A DNA stretch of 56,296 nucleotides from Thioalkalivibrio sp. (GTDB lineage Bacteria; Pseudomonadota; Gammaproteobacteria; Ectothiorhodospirales; Ectothiorhodospiraceae), in the NCBI GenBank assembly GCA_007692435.1, contig RECA01000089.1, positions 1-56,296 on the forward strand, read 5' to 3'. Numbering within the stretch: the first letter of the stretch is position 1; each line of letters opens with the position of its first letter. Positions 26,307-38,806 of this stretch are shown here, one piece after another. The notes beneath the pieces are model-generated. The model was not told the origin of the DNA, searched no databases, and saw only the letters and a program-made list of their open reading frames with translations. Both the position numbers and the translations under genes were made by a program.

Positions 26307-27047
26307 GTGGCTCCCTGCCACCCACAATCCCCCACTCCCTCCTCCGGGCACTGGACCCGTCTCCTGCAGTCCTGGGGCGCCGTCCTGCTGGAGCGTTTCT
26401 ATCCCGGGCGATGCGCGTTGTGCCTGGACCCCGCGCCGGCCGGACTCTGCGCCGCCTGTGCGTCGGACCTCGCCCGTCCCGGACCCTCCTGCCCGACCTG
26501 CGCCGAGCCACTCCCGTTCGCGGGCGACTGCCCGTCCTGCCAGCGCAGCCCGCCGCGACTCGACGCGGTCTGGGCACCCTTCGTCTACGCGTGGCCGCTG
26601 AGCCATCTGCTGCTGGCCTACAAGGGCGGTGGCCGCCCGCAATTGGGCCGGCCGCTCGGGTCCCTGCTGGCCGAGCATCTCCCCCTGATCGCAACCGACG
26701 GGGTCGACCGGGTGATCCCGGTCCCGCTGCACGAACGGCGCCTGGTCTACCGCGGCTTCAACCAGGCCGAGGACCTGGCCCGGGCGCTGTGCCGCCAACG
26801 CGACCTGTGCATCGACACCCGCAGCGTCACCCGCGTGCGCGCCACCCCCAGCCAGCAGGGCCTCAGCCGCCGCGCCCGCCGGGCCAACCTGCGCGGCGCC
26901 TTCGCGGTGTCGGCGGACCTCTCGGGCGAGCGGATCCTGCTGCTCGACGACGTGATGACCACCGGCACGACACTGAACGAACTCGCGGATGCGGTTCGCC
27001 GCGCCGGCGCGGCCCGCGTCACCGCCGTGGCCCTCGCTCGGGCGTGA
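26307..27047 (+). CDS. comF: ComF-family phosphoribosyltransferase-like protein
   Basis: A 246-residue ComF/GntX-type protein, needed for natural transformation in several bacteria. The N-terminal part carries zinc-finger-like cysteine pairs (CALC, CAAC, CPTC, CPSC between about residues 36 and 77). The C-terminal part is a phosphoribosyltransferase fold with the PRPP loop ILLLDDVMTTGTTLNEL near residue 212. The start is GTG at 26307, 35 bp from the divergent small membrane protein gene. The comF-bioB-bioF neighbourhood is common in gammaproteobacteria. dprA at 35.6 kb is a second competence-type gene in this window. Confidence 0.9.
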   Translation: MAPCHPQSPTPSSGHWTRLLQSWGAVLLERFYPGRCALCLDPAPAGLCAACASDLARPGPSCPTCAEPLPFAGDCPSCQRSPPRLDAVWAPFVYAWPLSHLLLAYKGGGRPQLGRPLGSLLAEHLPLIATDGVDRVIPVPLHERRLVYRGFNQAEDLARALCRQRDLCIDTRSVTRVRATPSQQGLSRRARRANLRGAFAVSADLSGERILLLDDVMTTGTTLNELADAVRRAGAARVTAVALARA

Positions 27048-27114
27048 AGGGCGGCGTTCCTGCATGAGCGGGTCCCCGGTGGAGCCACGCCGTTCGGCGG
27101 GCACGTCTCCGTGC

Positions 27115-27323
27115 GGGACGCCGTGGATGCACCCGGGGAATCTTCGGGTGTGCTCGAGGCCCCTGCGCGGTTTGCTGCCCCGAGTATTTTTGCCTTTGGG
27201 TGCCCTGAGACACTGCAGGAGCCGAATGGGGCTGCCCGCCAGCGGGTGTCGGCAGCAGGGATGCTGCCGTCAAGCCTACATGGATGTATTCACGGCGTCC
27301 CGCTGGCGGGCAGCCCCATCCGG
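27115..27323. repeat. Nested palindromic repeat element
   Basis: This element occupies most of the 326-bp gap between the convergent comF and ubiA genes. Outer arms are GGGACGCCGTGGATGCACCC (27116-27135) and the related complement ending TTCACGGCGTCCC (to 27301). An inner inverted repeat has 25-base arms at 27222-27246 and 27299-27323 (CCCGCTGGCGGGCAGCCCCA) with one mismatch. A small hairpin GGCAGCAGGGATGCTGCC lies at 27251-27268. TGGATGTATTCACGGCGTCC is a recurrent repeat motif in related genomes. No protein-coding signal is seen. Confidence 0.7.
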
Positions 27324-27373
27324 CGGATCCCGCGGCGGTGACGACACCGCCCCGGAAGCTGCCCGTAGTGCAC

Positions 27374-28243
27374 TCAGCCGAGGAGCAGGGTGTCGGCGAC
27401 CATGCCCACCAGTACCACCAGGCCGAGGTGGTGGTTGTTCCGGAAGGCACGGAAGCAGGCCTCGGGTTCGCGGTCGAAGATCAGGAACTGCTGGTAGAAC
27501 ATCAGCATGGCCACGACGACCAGCGCGCCGAGGTAGATGCCGCCGAAGCCCGCCTGCTGCCCGACCAGGAAGAGGCCGAGCCAGACCAGCACCTGGAGGA
27601 TGCCGGTGATCAGGCGGTCCTGGTCGCCGAACAGGATGGCGGTGGAGCGTACGCCAATGGCCAGGTCGTATTCGCGGTCCACCATCCCGTAGAAGGTGTC
27701 GTAGACCACGGTCCAGGTCAGCGTGGTGACGAAGAGCAGCCAGGCGATCGGTGGCGGGGCTTCGTTCGTCACGGCGGTGAAGGCCATCGGCACGGCCCAG
27801 GCGAAGGCCACGCCGAGGTGCACCTGCGGCAGGCTGTGAAGGCGCTTCATGAAGGGGTAGGTGGCCGCGAGCACCACGGCGACCAGTGCAAAGGCGATGG
27901 TCAGTGGATTGGTGAGGAGCACCAGCCCGAAGGCGAGGGCGGAGAGCACGACGAAGACGGCCACCGCTTCCCACGGCTCGATGCTGCCCTGCGCGAGCGG
28001 CCGCGACCGGGTGCGCTCGACGTGGGGGTCGATGTGCCGGTCGGCGAAGTCGTTGATCGCGCAGCCCGCCGACCGCATCAGGGTCACGCCGGCGACGAAG
28101 ATGAGCAGGATGGGCCAGGGCGGCATGCCATCGGCCGCGATCCACAGGGCCCAGAGCGTGGGCCACAGCAGCAGGTAGATGCCCACCGGGCGGTCCAGCC
28201 GGATCAGCCGGACATACTCGGCGAGTCGCGCGCTCGCGGTCAT
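27374..28243 (-). CDS. ubiA: 4-hydroxybenzoate polyprenyltransferase
   Basis: A 289-residue integral membrane prenyltransferase that attaches the polyprenyl tail to 4-hydroxybenzoate in ubiquinone synthesis. About eight to nine hydrophobic segments are present. The two Asp-rich Mg-diphosphate sites are CAINDFADRHIDPHVERTRS (near residue 70) and the DREYDLAIGVRSTAILFG loop (near 190). ATG at 28243 is chosen; TTG at 28261 in the same frame would add six residues. ubiC is not adjacent. It is downstream of, and on the same strand as, the OmpA-type lipoprotein gene. Confidence 0.95.
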   Translation of the reverse strand: MTASARLAEYVRLIRLDRPVGIYLLLWPTLWALWIAADGMPPWPILLIFVAGVTLMRSAGCAINDFADRHIDPHVERTRSRPLAQGSIEPWEAVAVFVVLSALAFGLVLLTNPLTIAFALVAVVLAATYPFMKRLHSLPQVHLGVAFAWAVPMAFTAVTNEAPPPIAWLLFVTTLTWTVVYDTFYGMVDREYDLAIGVRSTAILFGDQDRLITGILQVLVWLGLFLVGQQAGFGGIYLGALVVVAMLMFYQQFLIFDREPEACFRAFRNNHHLGLVVLVGMVADTLLLG

Positions 28244-28283
28244 CGGGAGCCGTGGACGCAAAGGCCGCGCGCCGCCTCTCGGG

Positions 28284-28946
28284 TCAGCCGGCTGTCAGCG
28301 GGAAGAGCGTGAGTTCCACGCGGCGGTTCAGGGTCCGGCCCACCGGGGTTGCGTTGGTTGCGACCGGCTGGTGGGGGCCGAAGCCGATGGTCCCGATACG
28401 CGCGGGGTTCACGCCGCGGATCCGCAGTGCACGGCCGACGCTCTCGGCGCGCCGTTCCGACAGACCCATGTTGTATTCGACACTGCCGGTGCTGTCGGTG
28501 TGACCGGCGATCTCGATGCCGGTCTTGTCGTACTTGTTCAGCACCAGCACGACGGAGTCGAGCACCGGGTCGAACTCCGGCTTGATTTCGGTGCGGTCCA
28601 CGTCGAAGGTGATGTGGCCGGGCATGTTCAGGACCAGGTTGTCACCGACCCGGGTCACGCTGACGCCCGTGCCCTCCAGCTCCTGCCGGATCTCGGCCTC
28701 CTGCTGGTCCATGTAGTTGCCGATCGCGCCGCCCGCAAGGGCGCCGATGCCGGCCCCGATCATGGCCCGCTGGGTGCGGTTGCGGCTGGAGGTCACGCTG
28801 CCGACGATGGCGCCGGCCAGCGCACCGATCCCCGCGCCGGTGGCGGTTCGCGCGGCGCGCTCCTCGCCGGTGTAGGGGTCCAGTGTGGTGCAGCCCGTCA
28901 CGAAGGCGAGCAGTCCGACGAAGGCCAGGAGAAGGGACTTGCGCAT
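28284..28946 (-). CDS. OmpA-family outer-membrane lipoprotein
   Basis: A 220-residue lipoprotein of the YiaD/OprL-like type. The signal sequence ends in the lipobox VTGC (Cys19). Glycine-zipper repeats (GAGIGALAGAIVGS and GAGIGALAGGAIGNYM, about 38-80) are followed by a C-terminal OmpA peptidoglycan-binding domain (110-215) with ITFDVDRTEIKP, IEIAGHTDSTGS and LSERRAESVGRALR. It would tie the outer membrane to the cell wall. It stands as its own unit between ubiA and aroE, all on the minus strand. Confidence 0.9.
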   Translation of the reverse strand: MRKSLLLAFVGLLAFVTGCTTLDPYTGEERAARTATGAGIGALAGAIVGSVTSSRNRTQRAMIGAGIGALAGGAIGNYMDQQEAEIRQELEGTGVSVTRVGDNLVLNMPGHITFDVDRTEIKPEFDPVLDSVVLVLNKYDKTGIEIAGHTDSTGSVEYNMGLSERRAESVGRALRIRGVNPARIGTIGFGPHQPVATNATPVGRTLNRRVELTLFPLTAG

Positions 28947-29024
28947 GATGATGTCCTCGGAACGGCGGGGTTTCCCGCCACAATCCTAGTCTAAATCGGC
29001 GGGTTGAACGAAACCTGAAGCGGG

Positions 29025-32434
<3,410 letters not shown>

Positions 32435-32444
32435 CGCGTCCGTG

Positions 32445-34982
32445 TCAGGTTCCGCCTGTCGCACCGGGGCGGGAACCCGGACGGCCGGAATCGCGCTTCG
32501 AGTCCTTCGCCGGCTTGGCTGCGGCCGGCTTCTTCGCCGTTTTCTTCGCCGCCGTCCGTTTCTTGCTGCCGGCGGCCTTCGTGGCCGCGGACCGGGATGC
32601 GGCGGGCTTCTTCGTGCCGTTCGACTTCTTGGTCGTGGCCTCCTTCGCGGGCGCGCTCTTCGACGATGCCTTTGCGGCCTTGCCGCCGCGTCGGCCGCGG
32701 CGCTCCGGGGCGGCCGCCAGCAGTTCCCGGCACTCCTCCAGCGTCAGGCTGGCCGGCTCCCGGTCCTTCGGGATCTTCGCATTCTTGCTGCCGTCCGTGA
32801 TGTACGGCCCGTAGCGGCCATTGAGGACCTCGATCCCTTCTTCCGGAAAGGTCTTGATGTGCTTCTGGGCATCGAGGGCCTTCTTTTCGGCAATGATCTC
32901 CAGTGCCCGCGGCAGCTCGATGGTCCAGACGTCGTCGTCGGGGCTCAGGGACGCGAACTTGCGGCCGTACTTCACGTACGGGCCGAAGCGGCCGACGTTG
33001 ACCTGTACCGGCTCACCGTCCGCGGTCTCGCCCAGCTCCCTCGGCAGCCTGAAGAGCGCGAGGGCCTCGTCCAGCGTCACCTGATCCATCTTCTGGCCCG
33101 GGAGAAGCCCCGCGAACCGCGGTTTTTCCTCGTCGTCCTTGGTGCCGATCTGGACGATGGGGCCGAAGCGGCCCAGGCGCACGCTCACCGGCCGCCCGCT
33201 CTTCGGGTCGGTGCCCAGGTCGCGCGACTGCACCGCCTCGGCACGGGTCACGCTTGCGGCCTTGTCCTCGACCTGGTCCCGGAAGTCCGCCCAGAAGTGT
33301 TCGAGGACCGGGATCCACTCCTTCTCCCCCCGGGCGATCTCGTCCAGCTCGTCCTCCAGCTTTGCGGTGAAGTCGTAGTCGACGTAGCGGGCGAAGTGCT
33401 GGGTCAGGAAGGCGTTCACGATCCGGCCAATGTCGGTGGGCAGGAAGCGCTTGCCGTCCATCTCCACGTATTCGCGCGATTGCAGGGTGGAGATGATGCT
33501 GGCGTAGGTCGAAGGCCGGCCGATGCCGTACTCCTCCAGCGTCTTGACCAGGCTGGCCTCGGTGTAGCGCGGGGGCGGTTCCGTGAAGTGCTGTTCCGCG
33601 TTGATGTCGATGAGGTCAACGACCATGCCCTCGGTCAGTTCGGGCAGGCGCCGTTCCTCGTCGTCGCGACTGGCCTCGTCGCGGCCCTCCTGGTAGACCG
33701 CGATGAAGCCGGCGTGGCGCAGGGTGGAGCCGGTGGCCCGGAAGCGGTGCGTGCTGTCCCCGGGCACGAGGTCGGCCGCAACGGTGTCGAAGGTTGCGTG
33801 GACCATCTGGCAGGCGACGGTGCGCTTCCAGATCAGCTCGTAGAGCCGGGCCTGGTCCGAGCTCATGCGGTCGCGGACCTCGTCCGGCAGCCGCCGCACC
33901 GAGGTCGGTCGGATCGCCTCGTGGGCCTCCTGCGCATTCTTCGACTTGGTCTTGTACTGGCGCGGGCTCGACGGGAGGTTGTCCGCGCCGTAACGCTCCT
34001 CGATCAGGCCGCGGATCTCGGCGATGGCCTCGCCGGCGAGGGTCACCGAGTCGGTGCGCATGTAGGTGATCAGGCCGATCGCGCCGCTGCCGAGGTCGAT
34101 GCCCTCGTACAGCTGCTGGGCGACGCGCATCGTGCGGCTGGCGGTGAAGCCGAGCTTGCGCGAGGCCTCCTGCTGGAGGGTCGAGGTGGTGAAGGGGGCG
34201 GCCGGGTTGCGCTTGCGCTGCTTCTTTTCCACGGAATCGATGCGCAGGCGGCCGTCTGCCGCCTGCAGCAGCCGGTTCCGGGCGTCGTGCGCCAGCGTGT
34301 CGGAGTTCAGGTCGAACTGGTCGAGCTTGTGTCCGTCGAGATGGGTGAGCCGCGCGGAGAAGGGCTGGTCCTCGCGCCGCACCTGCGCATCGATGCTCCA
34401 GTATTCCCGCGCGACGAAGCGCTCGATCTCGTCCTCGCGCTCGCAGATCATCCGCAGCGCCGGGCTCTGCACCCGCCCTGCGGACAGGCCCCGCTTGATC
34501 TTCCGCCACAGCAGCGGTGACAGGTTGAAGCCGACCAGATAGTCGAGCGCGCGGCGTGCCTGCTGCGCGTTGATCAGGTCGGTGGAGAGGGTGCGCGGAT
34601 TCGCAACCGCCTCCTGGACGGCGCGCTGGGTGATCTCGTGGAAGACCACCCGCTTCACCGGCCGGTCACCGAGCAGCCCGCGCTCGCGGAGGATCTCCAG
34701 CAGGTGCCAGGAGATGGCCTCGCCCTCCCGGTCGGGGTCCGTTGCGAGGATCAGCGTGTCGGCCGACTTCAGGGCCCGGGCGATCGACTGGACCTGGCGC
34801 TCGTTGCGCTCGATCACCTCGTAGCTCATCCGGAACCCGGCATCCGGATCCACCGCACCCTCCTTCGGCTTCAGGTCGCGCACGTGTCCGTAGGACGCGA
34901 GCACGGTGAAGTCCGGCCCGAGGTACTTGGCGATGGTCTTGGCCTTTGCAGGCGATTCCACAATGACGAGGTTCTTGCTCAT
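32445..34982 (-). CDS. topA: DNA topoisomerase I
   Basis: An 845-residue type IA topoisomerase that relaxes negative supercoils. The N-terminal Toprim domain has VIVESPAKAKTIAKYLG and the acidic triad region ATDPDREGEAISWHL. The active-site tyrosine is Tyr307 in ITYMRTDS. Instead of the zinc-ribbon tail of E. coli TopA it has repeated C-terminal domains, each with a GRFGP/GRYGP core (about 590, 655 and 720), followed by a Lys/Ala/Ser-rich tail of about 90 residues (766-845) resembling histone H1-like DNA-binding tails. ATG at 34982 is preferred; GTG at 34997 is an alternative. It lies 138 bp downstream of smg. Confidence 0.96.
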   Translation of the reverse strand: MSKNLVIVESPAKAKTIAKYLGPDFTVLASYGHVRDLKPKEGAVDPDAGFRMSYEVIERNERQVQSIARALKSADTLILATDPDREGEAISWHLLEILRERGLLGDRPVKRVVFHEITQRAVQEAVANPRTLSTDLINAQQARRALDYLVGFNLSPLLWRKIKRGLSAGRVQSPALRMICEREDEIERFVAREYWSIDAQVRREDQPFSARLTHLDGHKLDQFDLNSDTLAHDARNRLLQAADGRLRIDSVEKKQRKRNPAAPFTTSTLQQEASRKLGFTASRTMRVAQQLYEGIDLGSGAIGLITYMRTDSVTLAGEAIAEIRGLIEERYGADNLPSSPRQYKTKSKNAQEAHEAIRPTSVRRLPDEVRDRMSSDQARLYELIWKRTVACQMVHATFDTVAADLVPGDSTHRFRATGSTLRHAGFIAVYQEGRDEASRDDEERRLPELTEGMVVDLIDINAEQHFTEPPPRYTEASLVKTLEEYGIGRPSTYASIISTLQSREYVEMDGKRFLPTDIGRIVNAFLTQHFARYVDYDFTAKLEDELDEIARGEKEWIPVLEHFWADFRDQVEDKAASVTRAEAVQSRDLGTDPKSGRPVSVRLGRFGPIVQIGTKDDEEKPRFAGLLPGQKMDQVTLDEALALFRLPRELGETADGEPVQVNVGRFGPYVKYGRKFASLSPDDDVWTIELPRALEIIAEKKALDAQKHIKTFPEEGIEVLNGRYGPYITDGSKNAKIPKDREPASLTLEECRELLAAAPERRGRRGGKAAKASSKSAPAKEATTKKSNGTKKPAASRSAATKAAGSKKRTAAKKTAKKPAAAKPAKDSKRDSGRPGSRPGATGGT

Positions 34983-35120
34983 GTCGCTCGGGACCACTCC
35001 GTCTGCGCCCGGGTTCCAACAAGATGCGTCCGCGCGAAGCTGCCGGAAGCCGCACGGATGGGCCGCAGGCGGGTTGTCGGCTCACAAATGCGGCGGACGC
35101 AGGGCTGCGTTATAAGGTCT

Positions 35121-35606
35121 TCAGTGAAGGTATTCGGTCAGCGCGGGTACGCTCTCCGCCATCACCACCTCCTCGAGACGCGAGTAGGCGATGTTGTCGT
35201 CGGGCTGGTTGAACAGCACCATCAGCACGACCCACTTCAACTGGTACAGGTCGATCTCGTCTGCGTCCAGTTCCATTACGCGGTCGATCACCAGCTCGCG
35301 GGTCCCGGTGGTGAGCAACCCGTTCTGCTCCAGGAACACGAGAAAGCCCCGGGCCTCGAGATTCAGCCGATGCTGCTCCTCGAAGGTGTACACCCGCTGC
35401 GCGGCCTCGGACCCGAGGCGCTCGGCCACCGGTTCCTCGCTGACCAGGCGGTCCAGCCACCCCAGCGCCTGGTCGATCTCGGCGGAGTGAAAGCCGGCCT
35501 CGTCCAGGCGCGCCTGGAGGTCCTGCCGATCCGGTTCGTTCTCCGCGTCCTCGTCCATGTAGTGCTCGAACAGGTACATCAGCACGTCCAGCACGTCTTC
35601 TTTCAT
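35121..35606 (-). CDS. smg: Smg protein (DUF494)
   Basis: A 161-residue acidic protein of the Smg/DUF494 family, of unsettled function, conserved beside dprA in gammaproteobacteria. The start is MKEDVLDVLMYLFEHYMD, a family hallmark; the C-terminal half contains LYQLKWVVLMVLFNQPDD. The ATG at 35606 overlaps the dprA stop by four bases, so translation is coupled. No membrane segment or catalytic motif is visible. Confidence 0.92.
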   Translation of the reverse strand: MKEDVLDVLMYLFEHYMDEDAENEPDRQDLQARLDEAGFHSAEIDQALGWLDRLVSEEPVAERLGSEAAQRVYTFEEQHRLNLEARGFLVFLEQNGLLTTGTRELVIDRVMELDADEIDLYQLKWVVLMVLFNQPDDNIAYSRLEEVVMAESVPALTEYLH

Positions 35607-36775
35607 GTCGTGGGCGGTCCTGCATCGAGGCGCTGGTAGCGCCCGTGGCTGAGTAAGGCCACGCGGCCGTTGAGTTCCATCAAAACCAGAATGGAGGAAA
35701 GCGCCTCCACGGTCAATCCAGTTCGCTGCAGCAGTTCCTCGAGGCTCACGGGATCGAATCCCATCAGTTTCAGCACGCGCTCGTGCTCGGGATCGAGGCT
35801 GCCGGCATCGTCGGGTGGCGGTTCCGGACCGGCGGATTGCCCGCCCACGCCGAGCCAGTCGGCGAGATCCTCGAGGATGTCGTCGGGCGATTCCACCAGC
35901 TGTGCCCCCTCCTGGATCAGCCGGTGACAGCCCCGGCTCACCCGGCTCAGGATCGACCCCGGCACTGCGTAGACCGAGCGTCCCTGCTCGGCGGCGAGGC
36001 GCGCGGTGATCAGCGATCCGCTCCGGAGTGCGGCCTCGACCACCAGGGTGCCGAGGGCCAGGCCGCTGATCACGCGGTTGCGCTGGGGGAAGTGGCCGGG
36101 GCGGGCCACGGTGCCCACCGGCCACAGGGAGACGATCAGGCCCTGGTCTGCGACGCGGTGCGCCAGGCGCCGGTGCGCGGACGGGTAGACCCGATCCGGG
36201 CCGGTGGCCACCACGGCCACGGTGCTGCCTCCCGGTCCGGACAGCGCGCCATTGTGGGCGGCGGCGTCGATGCCGCGGGCGAGGCCGCTGGTCACCGTCA
36301 GGCCCGCCGAGGCGAGCGAACGGGCGAAGCGCTCGGTGGTGCGCAGACCCTGGGGTGTCGCCTCGCGGCTGCCCACGATCGCGATCTGAGGCCGGCGCAG
36401 CATCGCGGGGTCCCCGAGCAGGTACAGGGCCGGCGGCGGATCGGGCAGCTGGGCCAGCAGCGGCGGGTAATCGGGGTCGTCCCGGGTCAGGATGAAGTGC
36501 CGGGGGTCGCGTTCCAGCCAGTGCAGGTCGGTGTCGACACCGGCCTCGCGCACCGCGATCTCGCCGCCCTCGCACGGGGTGCCGCCGGCGCCGGCCGCCG
36601 CCCAGGCCCGGGCGCCGGCCTGCAGTGCGGCGGCGGGTGTGCCGAAGGCCTCCAGCAGGCGGGCGACGCGCCGCGGGCCGAGTCCGGGCGTGTGCAGCAG
36701 GCGGAGCCAGTCGCGCAGCCGTTCCCTCGGCGCCTCGGTTGCCGGATCAGGGGTGTCGGGTCTTGAACCCTTCAC
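35603..36775 (-). CDS. dprA: DNA-processing protein DprA
   Basis: A 390-residue DprA/Smf protein, which binds incoming single-stranded DNA and loads RecA during transformation. The Rossmann-like core (about 100-310) carries IAIVGSREATPQGLRTTERF, TSGLARGIDAAAHNGAL, VSLWPVGTVARPGHFPQRNR and VEAALRSGSLITARLA. An N-terminal helix-hairpin-helix-like part (TPGLGPRRVARLLEAFG) and a C-terminal winged-helix (SLEELLQRTGLTVEALSSIL) flank it. The start is GTG at 36775, inside the last 29 bases of the LysM gene; no nearer start gives a full N-terminus. Confidence 0.94.
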   Translation of the reverse strand: MKGSRPDTPDPATEAPRERLRDWLRLLHTPGLGPRRVARLLEAFGTPAAALQAGARAWAAAGAGGTPCEGGEIAVREAGVDTDLHWLERDPRHFILTRDDPDYPPLLAQLPDPPPALYLLGDPAMLRRPQIAIVGSREATPQGLRTTERFARSLASAGLTVTSGLARGIDAAAHNGALSGPGGSTVAVVATGPDRVYPSAHRRLAHRVADQGLIVSLWPVGTVARPGHFPQRNRVISGLALGTLVVEAALRSGSLITARLAAEQGRSVYAVPGSILSRVSRGCHRLIQEGAQLVESPDDILEDLADWLGVGGQSAGPEPPPDDAGSLDPEHERVLKLMGFDPVSLEELLQRTGLTVEALSSILVLMELNGRVALLSHGRYQRLDAGPPTT

Positions 36776-37838
36776 GGATGGGTCGCGTGGATTCGATCAC
36801 CAGCCCGTAGGCCACCTTCTCGAAGGTGCGGAACACCATCAGCATGCCGACCTCCTCCTCGGGCAGCTGCACGACCTCGTTGCCTCTGCCGGCGACGGGA
36901 TCGGCAGCGGTGCGCCCCGCCTCCCAGACCGCGAAGACCTGGCCGTCGTGGACGCCCTCGCGCTCGCCACGATTGATCACGGCAGCCTGATAGGTGCCGA
37001 TCTGGCTGATCGCGTCGAACAGCAGGATCACCTCGCCCTCGAGTCCCGGGGGCGGATTGCTGATGTCGAACAGCAGGTCGGGATCCTCGTCGAAGCCGAT
37101 CAGGCGGTCGCCGCGCAGCGCCTCGCGCTCGCCAACGCTGATCAGCGCGGTCGCGATCTCGCCGCCACGCAGGACCTCGGCCTCGCCGACGGGGATGGTG
37201 GCCACGCCCAGCTCCTCCCGGGTCACCGGGTCCACCAGCATCCGGTCCCTGCGGACCAGCTGGTAGAGGTCGTACTGCTCGGCGTCCGGGGCGTTGCGCA
37301 CGTAGACCTCGTCGCCGGGCCCGAAGAGCACGCGCTCGTCGCGGGCGGCCACGATGTAGGGGGCCTGTTCGAGGGTTTCCTCGTCGACCACGCGTGCCCG
37401 GAACATGAAGGGCTGCAGCGCGGCGATCGGGAAGGCCTCGTCCTCCAGTTCCTCGATGCGGATGCGCGGAGCGAGGTCCACCATCACGCGCGGCCGGTCA
37501 TCGACGAAGTGGATGCTCAGGACATCACCGGGGTAGATCACGTGCGGGTTGCGCACCTGGGGGTTGACCAGCCAGATCTCCGACCAGTACCAGGGATCGC
37601 GCAGAAAGACGTTGGCGATGCTCCACAGCGTATCGCCCTCCTGGACCACGTACTGCTCCGGCGCTGTCGGGCGAAGTACCGGTTCCGGTGCAGGCTCCGG
37701 TGCCGCCATCGGCTCGGGGACCGGGTCCGGTTCCGGAGCCGCGGGTTCGGGGGCGGTCGCGCAGGCGACCAGCCCCAGTGCCAACAGGACAACAACGGCC
37801 GTCTGGCGCACGCGTGCTGCAGCCCTCGCATAGAACAT
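36747..37838 (-). CDS. LysM-domain lipoprotein
   Basis: A 363-residue envelope protein. The signal sequence ends in the lipobox LVAC (Cys26). A Pro/Glu/Ala-rich spacer follows (28-60), then one LysM peptidoglycan-binding module (about 62-110, YVVQEGDTLWSIANVFLRDP ... PHVIYPGDVLSI). The remaining 250 residues are a beta-rich domain of unknown function conserved in proteins encoded directly upstream of dprA. It would be anchored in the outer membrane and bind the cell wall. It is the first gene of the long minus-strand run; its 3' end overlaps dprA by 29 bp. Confidence 0.9.
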   Translation of the reverse strand: MFYARAAARVRQTAVVVLLALGLVACATAPEPAAPEPDPVPEPMAAPEPAPEPVLRPTAPEQYVVQEGDTLWSIANVFLRDPWYWSEIWLVNPQVRNPHVIYPGDVLSIHFVDDRPRVMVDLAPRIRIEELEDEAFPIAALQPFMFRARVVDEETLEQAPYIVAARDERVLFGPGDEVYVRNAPDAEQYDLYQLVRRDRMLVDPVTREELGVATIPVGEAEVLRGGEIATALISVGEREALRGDRLIGFDEDPDLLFDISNPPPGLEGEVILLFDAISQIGTYQAAVINRGEREGVHDGQVFAVWEAGRTAADPVAGRGNEVVQLPEEEVGMLMVFRTFEKVAYGLVIESTRPIREGFKTRHP

Positions 37839-38244
37839 CGTCTTCCCCCTGTGCCTGTCCCCGCGACGTCCGCCCGGCGCATTCTGCCGCCGTCACCGCT
37901 TGCCCTGTCGGGCGAATTCCTGTCGGCCGCCGCTGTCTGACCATCCGATCGGGCATCTGCCCCGCAGTGTCCGTGCCGGTTTGCGGTTCTCTCGTAAAAT
38001 GAACCGATGAACCAATATACTGCAAATCAGGCCCGGCGGCGGTGCAGTGTCCCATCAGCGCCGAGATCGAGCGCGCCACGCTTCCGGCCCGTCCTTCCGC
38101 CCGCGGGCGGAACCCGAGGGAACGGGAACGATCACGGCGTCGTGCGACCGATCTTCATCCCCTACAGCGGCAGCGTGCGCCAACAGCTTTAGAAGTTATC
38201 AGAAAATCGGCGCCGGCACAGTACACAAGACCGAGGTTTTACCG
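37839..38244. other. Intergenic region, divergent LysM lipoprotein and def genes
   Basis: 406 bp without a convincing gene. It should hold promoters for two long divergent runs. Local AT-rich patches occur at 37994-38024 (TAAAAT at 37995-38000 and TATACT at 38016-38021) and 38186-38210; TATACT would suit a plus-strand -10, but no good -35 is found at normal spacing. No palindromic repeat of the kinds seen elsewhere in the window is present. Confidence 0.4.
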
Positions 38245-38790
38245 ATGGCACTTAGAGAGATCCTTCACTTTCCGGACACGCGCCTGCGCCTGCGCGCCCA
38301 CCCGGTGGAACAGGTGGACGATTCCGTCCGGCAGCTGGTCGACGACATGTTCGAGACCATGTATGCGGCGCCCGGCATCGGCCTTGCGGCCACGCAGATC
38401 AACGTGCAGAAGCGGATCCTGGTCGCGGACGTATCGGAGGACCAGACGGAGCCCCACTGCCTGATCAACCCGGAGATCGTCAGCCGCGAGGGAGAAGAGG
38501 AGATGGACGAGGGCTGCCTCTCCGTCCCGGGCTTCTACGAGACCGTGCGGCGGGCCGAGCGGATCCGGGTGCGCGCGCTGAATCGTGACGGCGAGGTCTT
38601 CGAGACGGAGATCGATGGCCTGCTCGCGGTCTGCATCCAGCACGAGATCGATCACCTCGACGGCAAGCTCTTCGTCGACTACCTCTCCACCCTGAAGCGC
38701 AACCGCATCCGCAAGAAGCTGGAGAAGCAGGCGGCCAGGGCGCCGTCCGGCAGCCCGGCTCTGGCCGGCTCCGCTGCCGGCCGCTTATGA
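38245..38790 (+). CDS. def: Peptide deformylase
   Basis: A 181-residue metalloenzyme that removes the formyl group from nascent proteins. All three family motifs are intact: [10 protein letters not shown] near residue 48, [10 protein letters not shown] near 90, and the metal-binding [17 protein letters not shown] near 132. The C-terminal tail after RIRKKLEKQ is low-complexity Ala/Gly/Ser. The start is ATG at 38245 with GAGG about 8 bases upstream. It opens the plus-strand def-fmt-rsmB run, a highly conserved order. Confidence 0.97.
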   Translation: MALREILHFPDTRLRLRAHPVEQVDDSVRQLVDDMFETMYAAPGIGLAATQINVQKRILVADVSEDQTEPHCLINPEIVSREGEEEMDEGCLSVPGFYETVRRAERIRVRALNRDGEVFETEIDGLLAVCIQHEIDHLDGKLFVDYLSTLKRNRIRKKLEKQAARAPSGSPALAGSAAGRL

Positions 38791-38806
38791 CCGCTGATGA
38801 CCGCTG
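38787..38806 (+). repeat. 10-bp tandem duplication at the def-fmt junction
   Basis: ATGACCGCTG occurs twice in a row (38787-38796 and 38797-38806). The second copy supplies the fmt start. The first copy's ATG overlaps the def stop codon (ATGA) but now reads out of frame with fmt into a stop after six codons. Confidence 0.8.

Noticed and set aside
38047-38244. In-frame extension of peptide deformylase upstream of 38245
   Set aside because: The extra 66 residues are unlike any deformylase N-terminus, while ATG 38245 starts exactly at the family's beginning.
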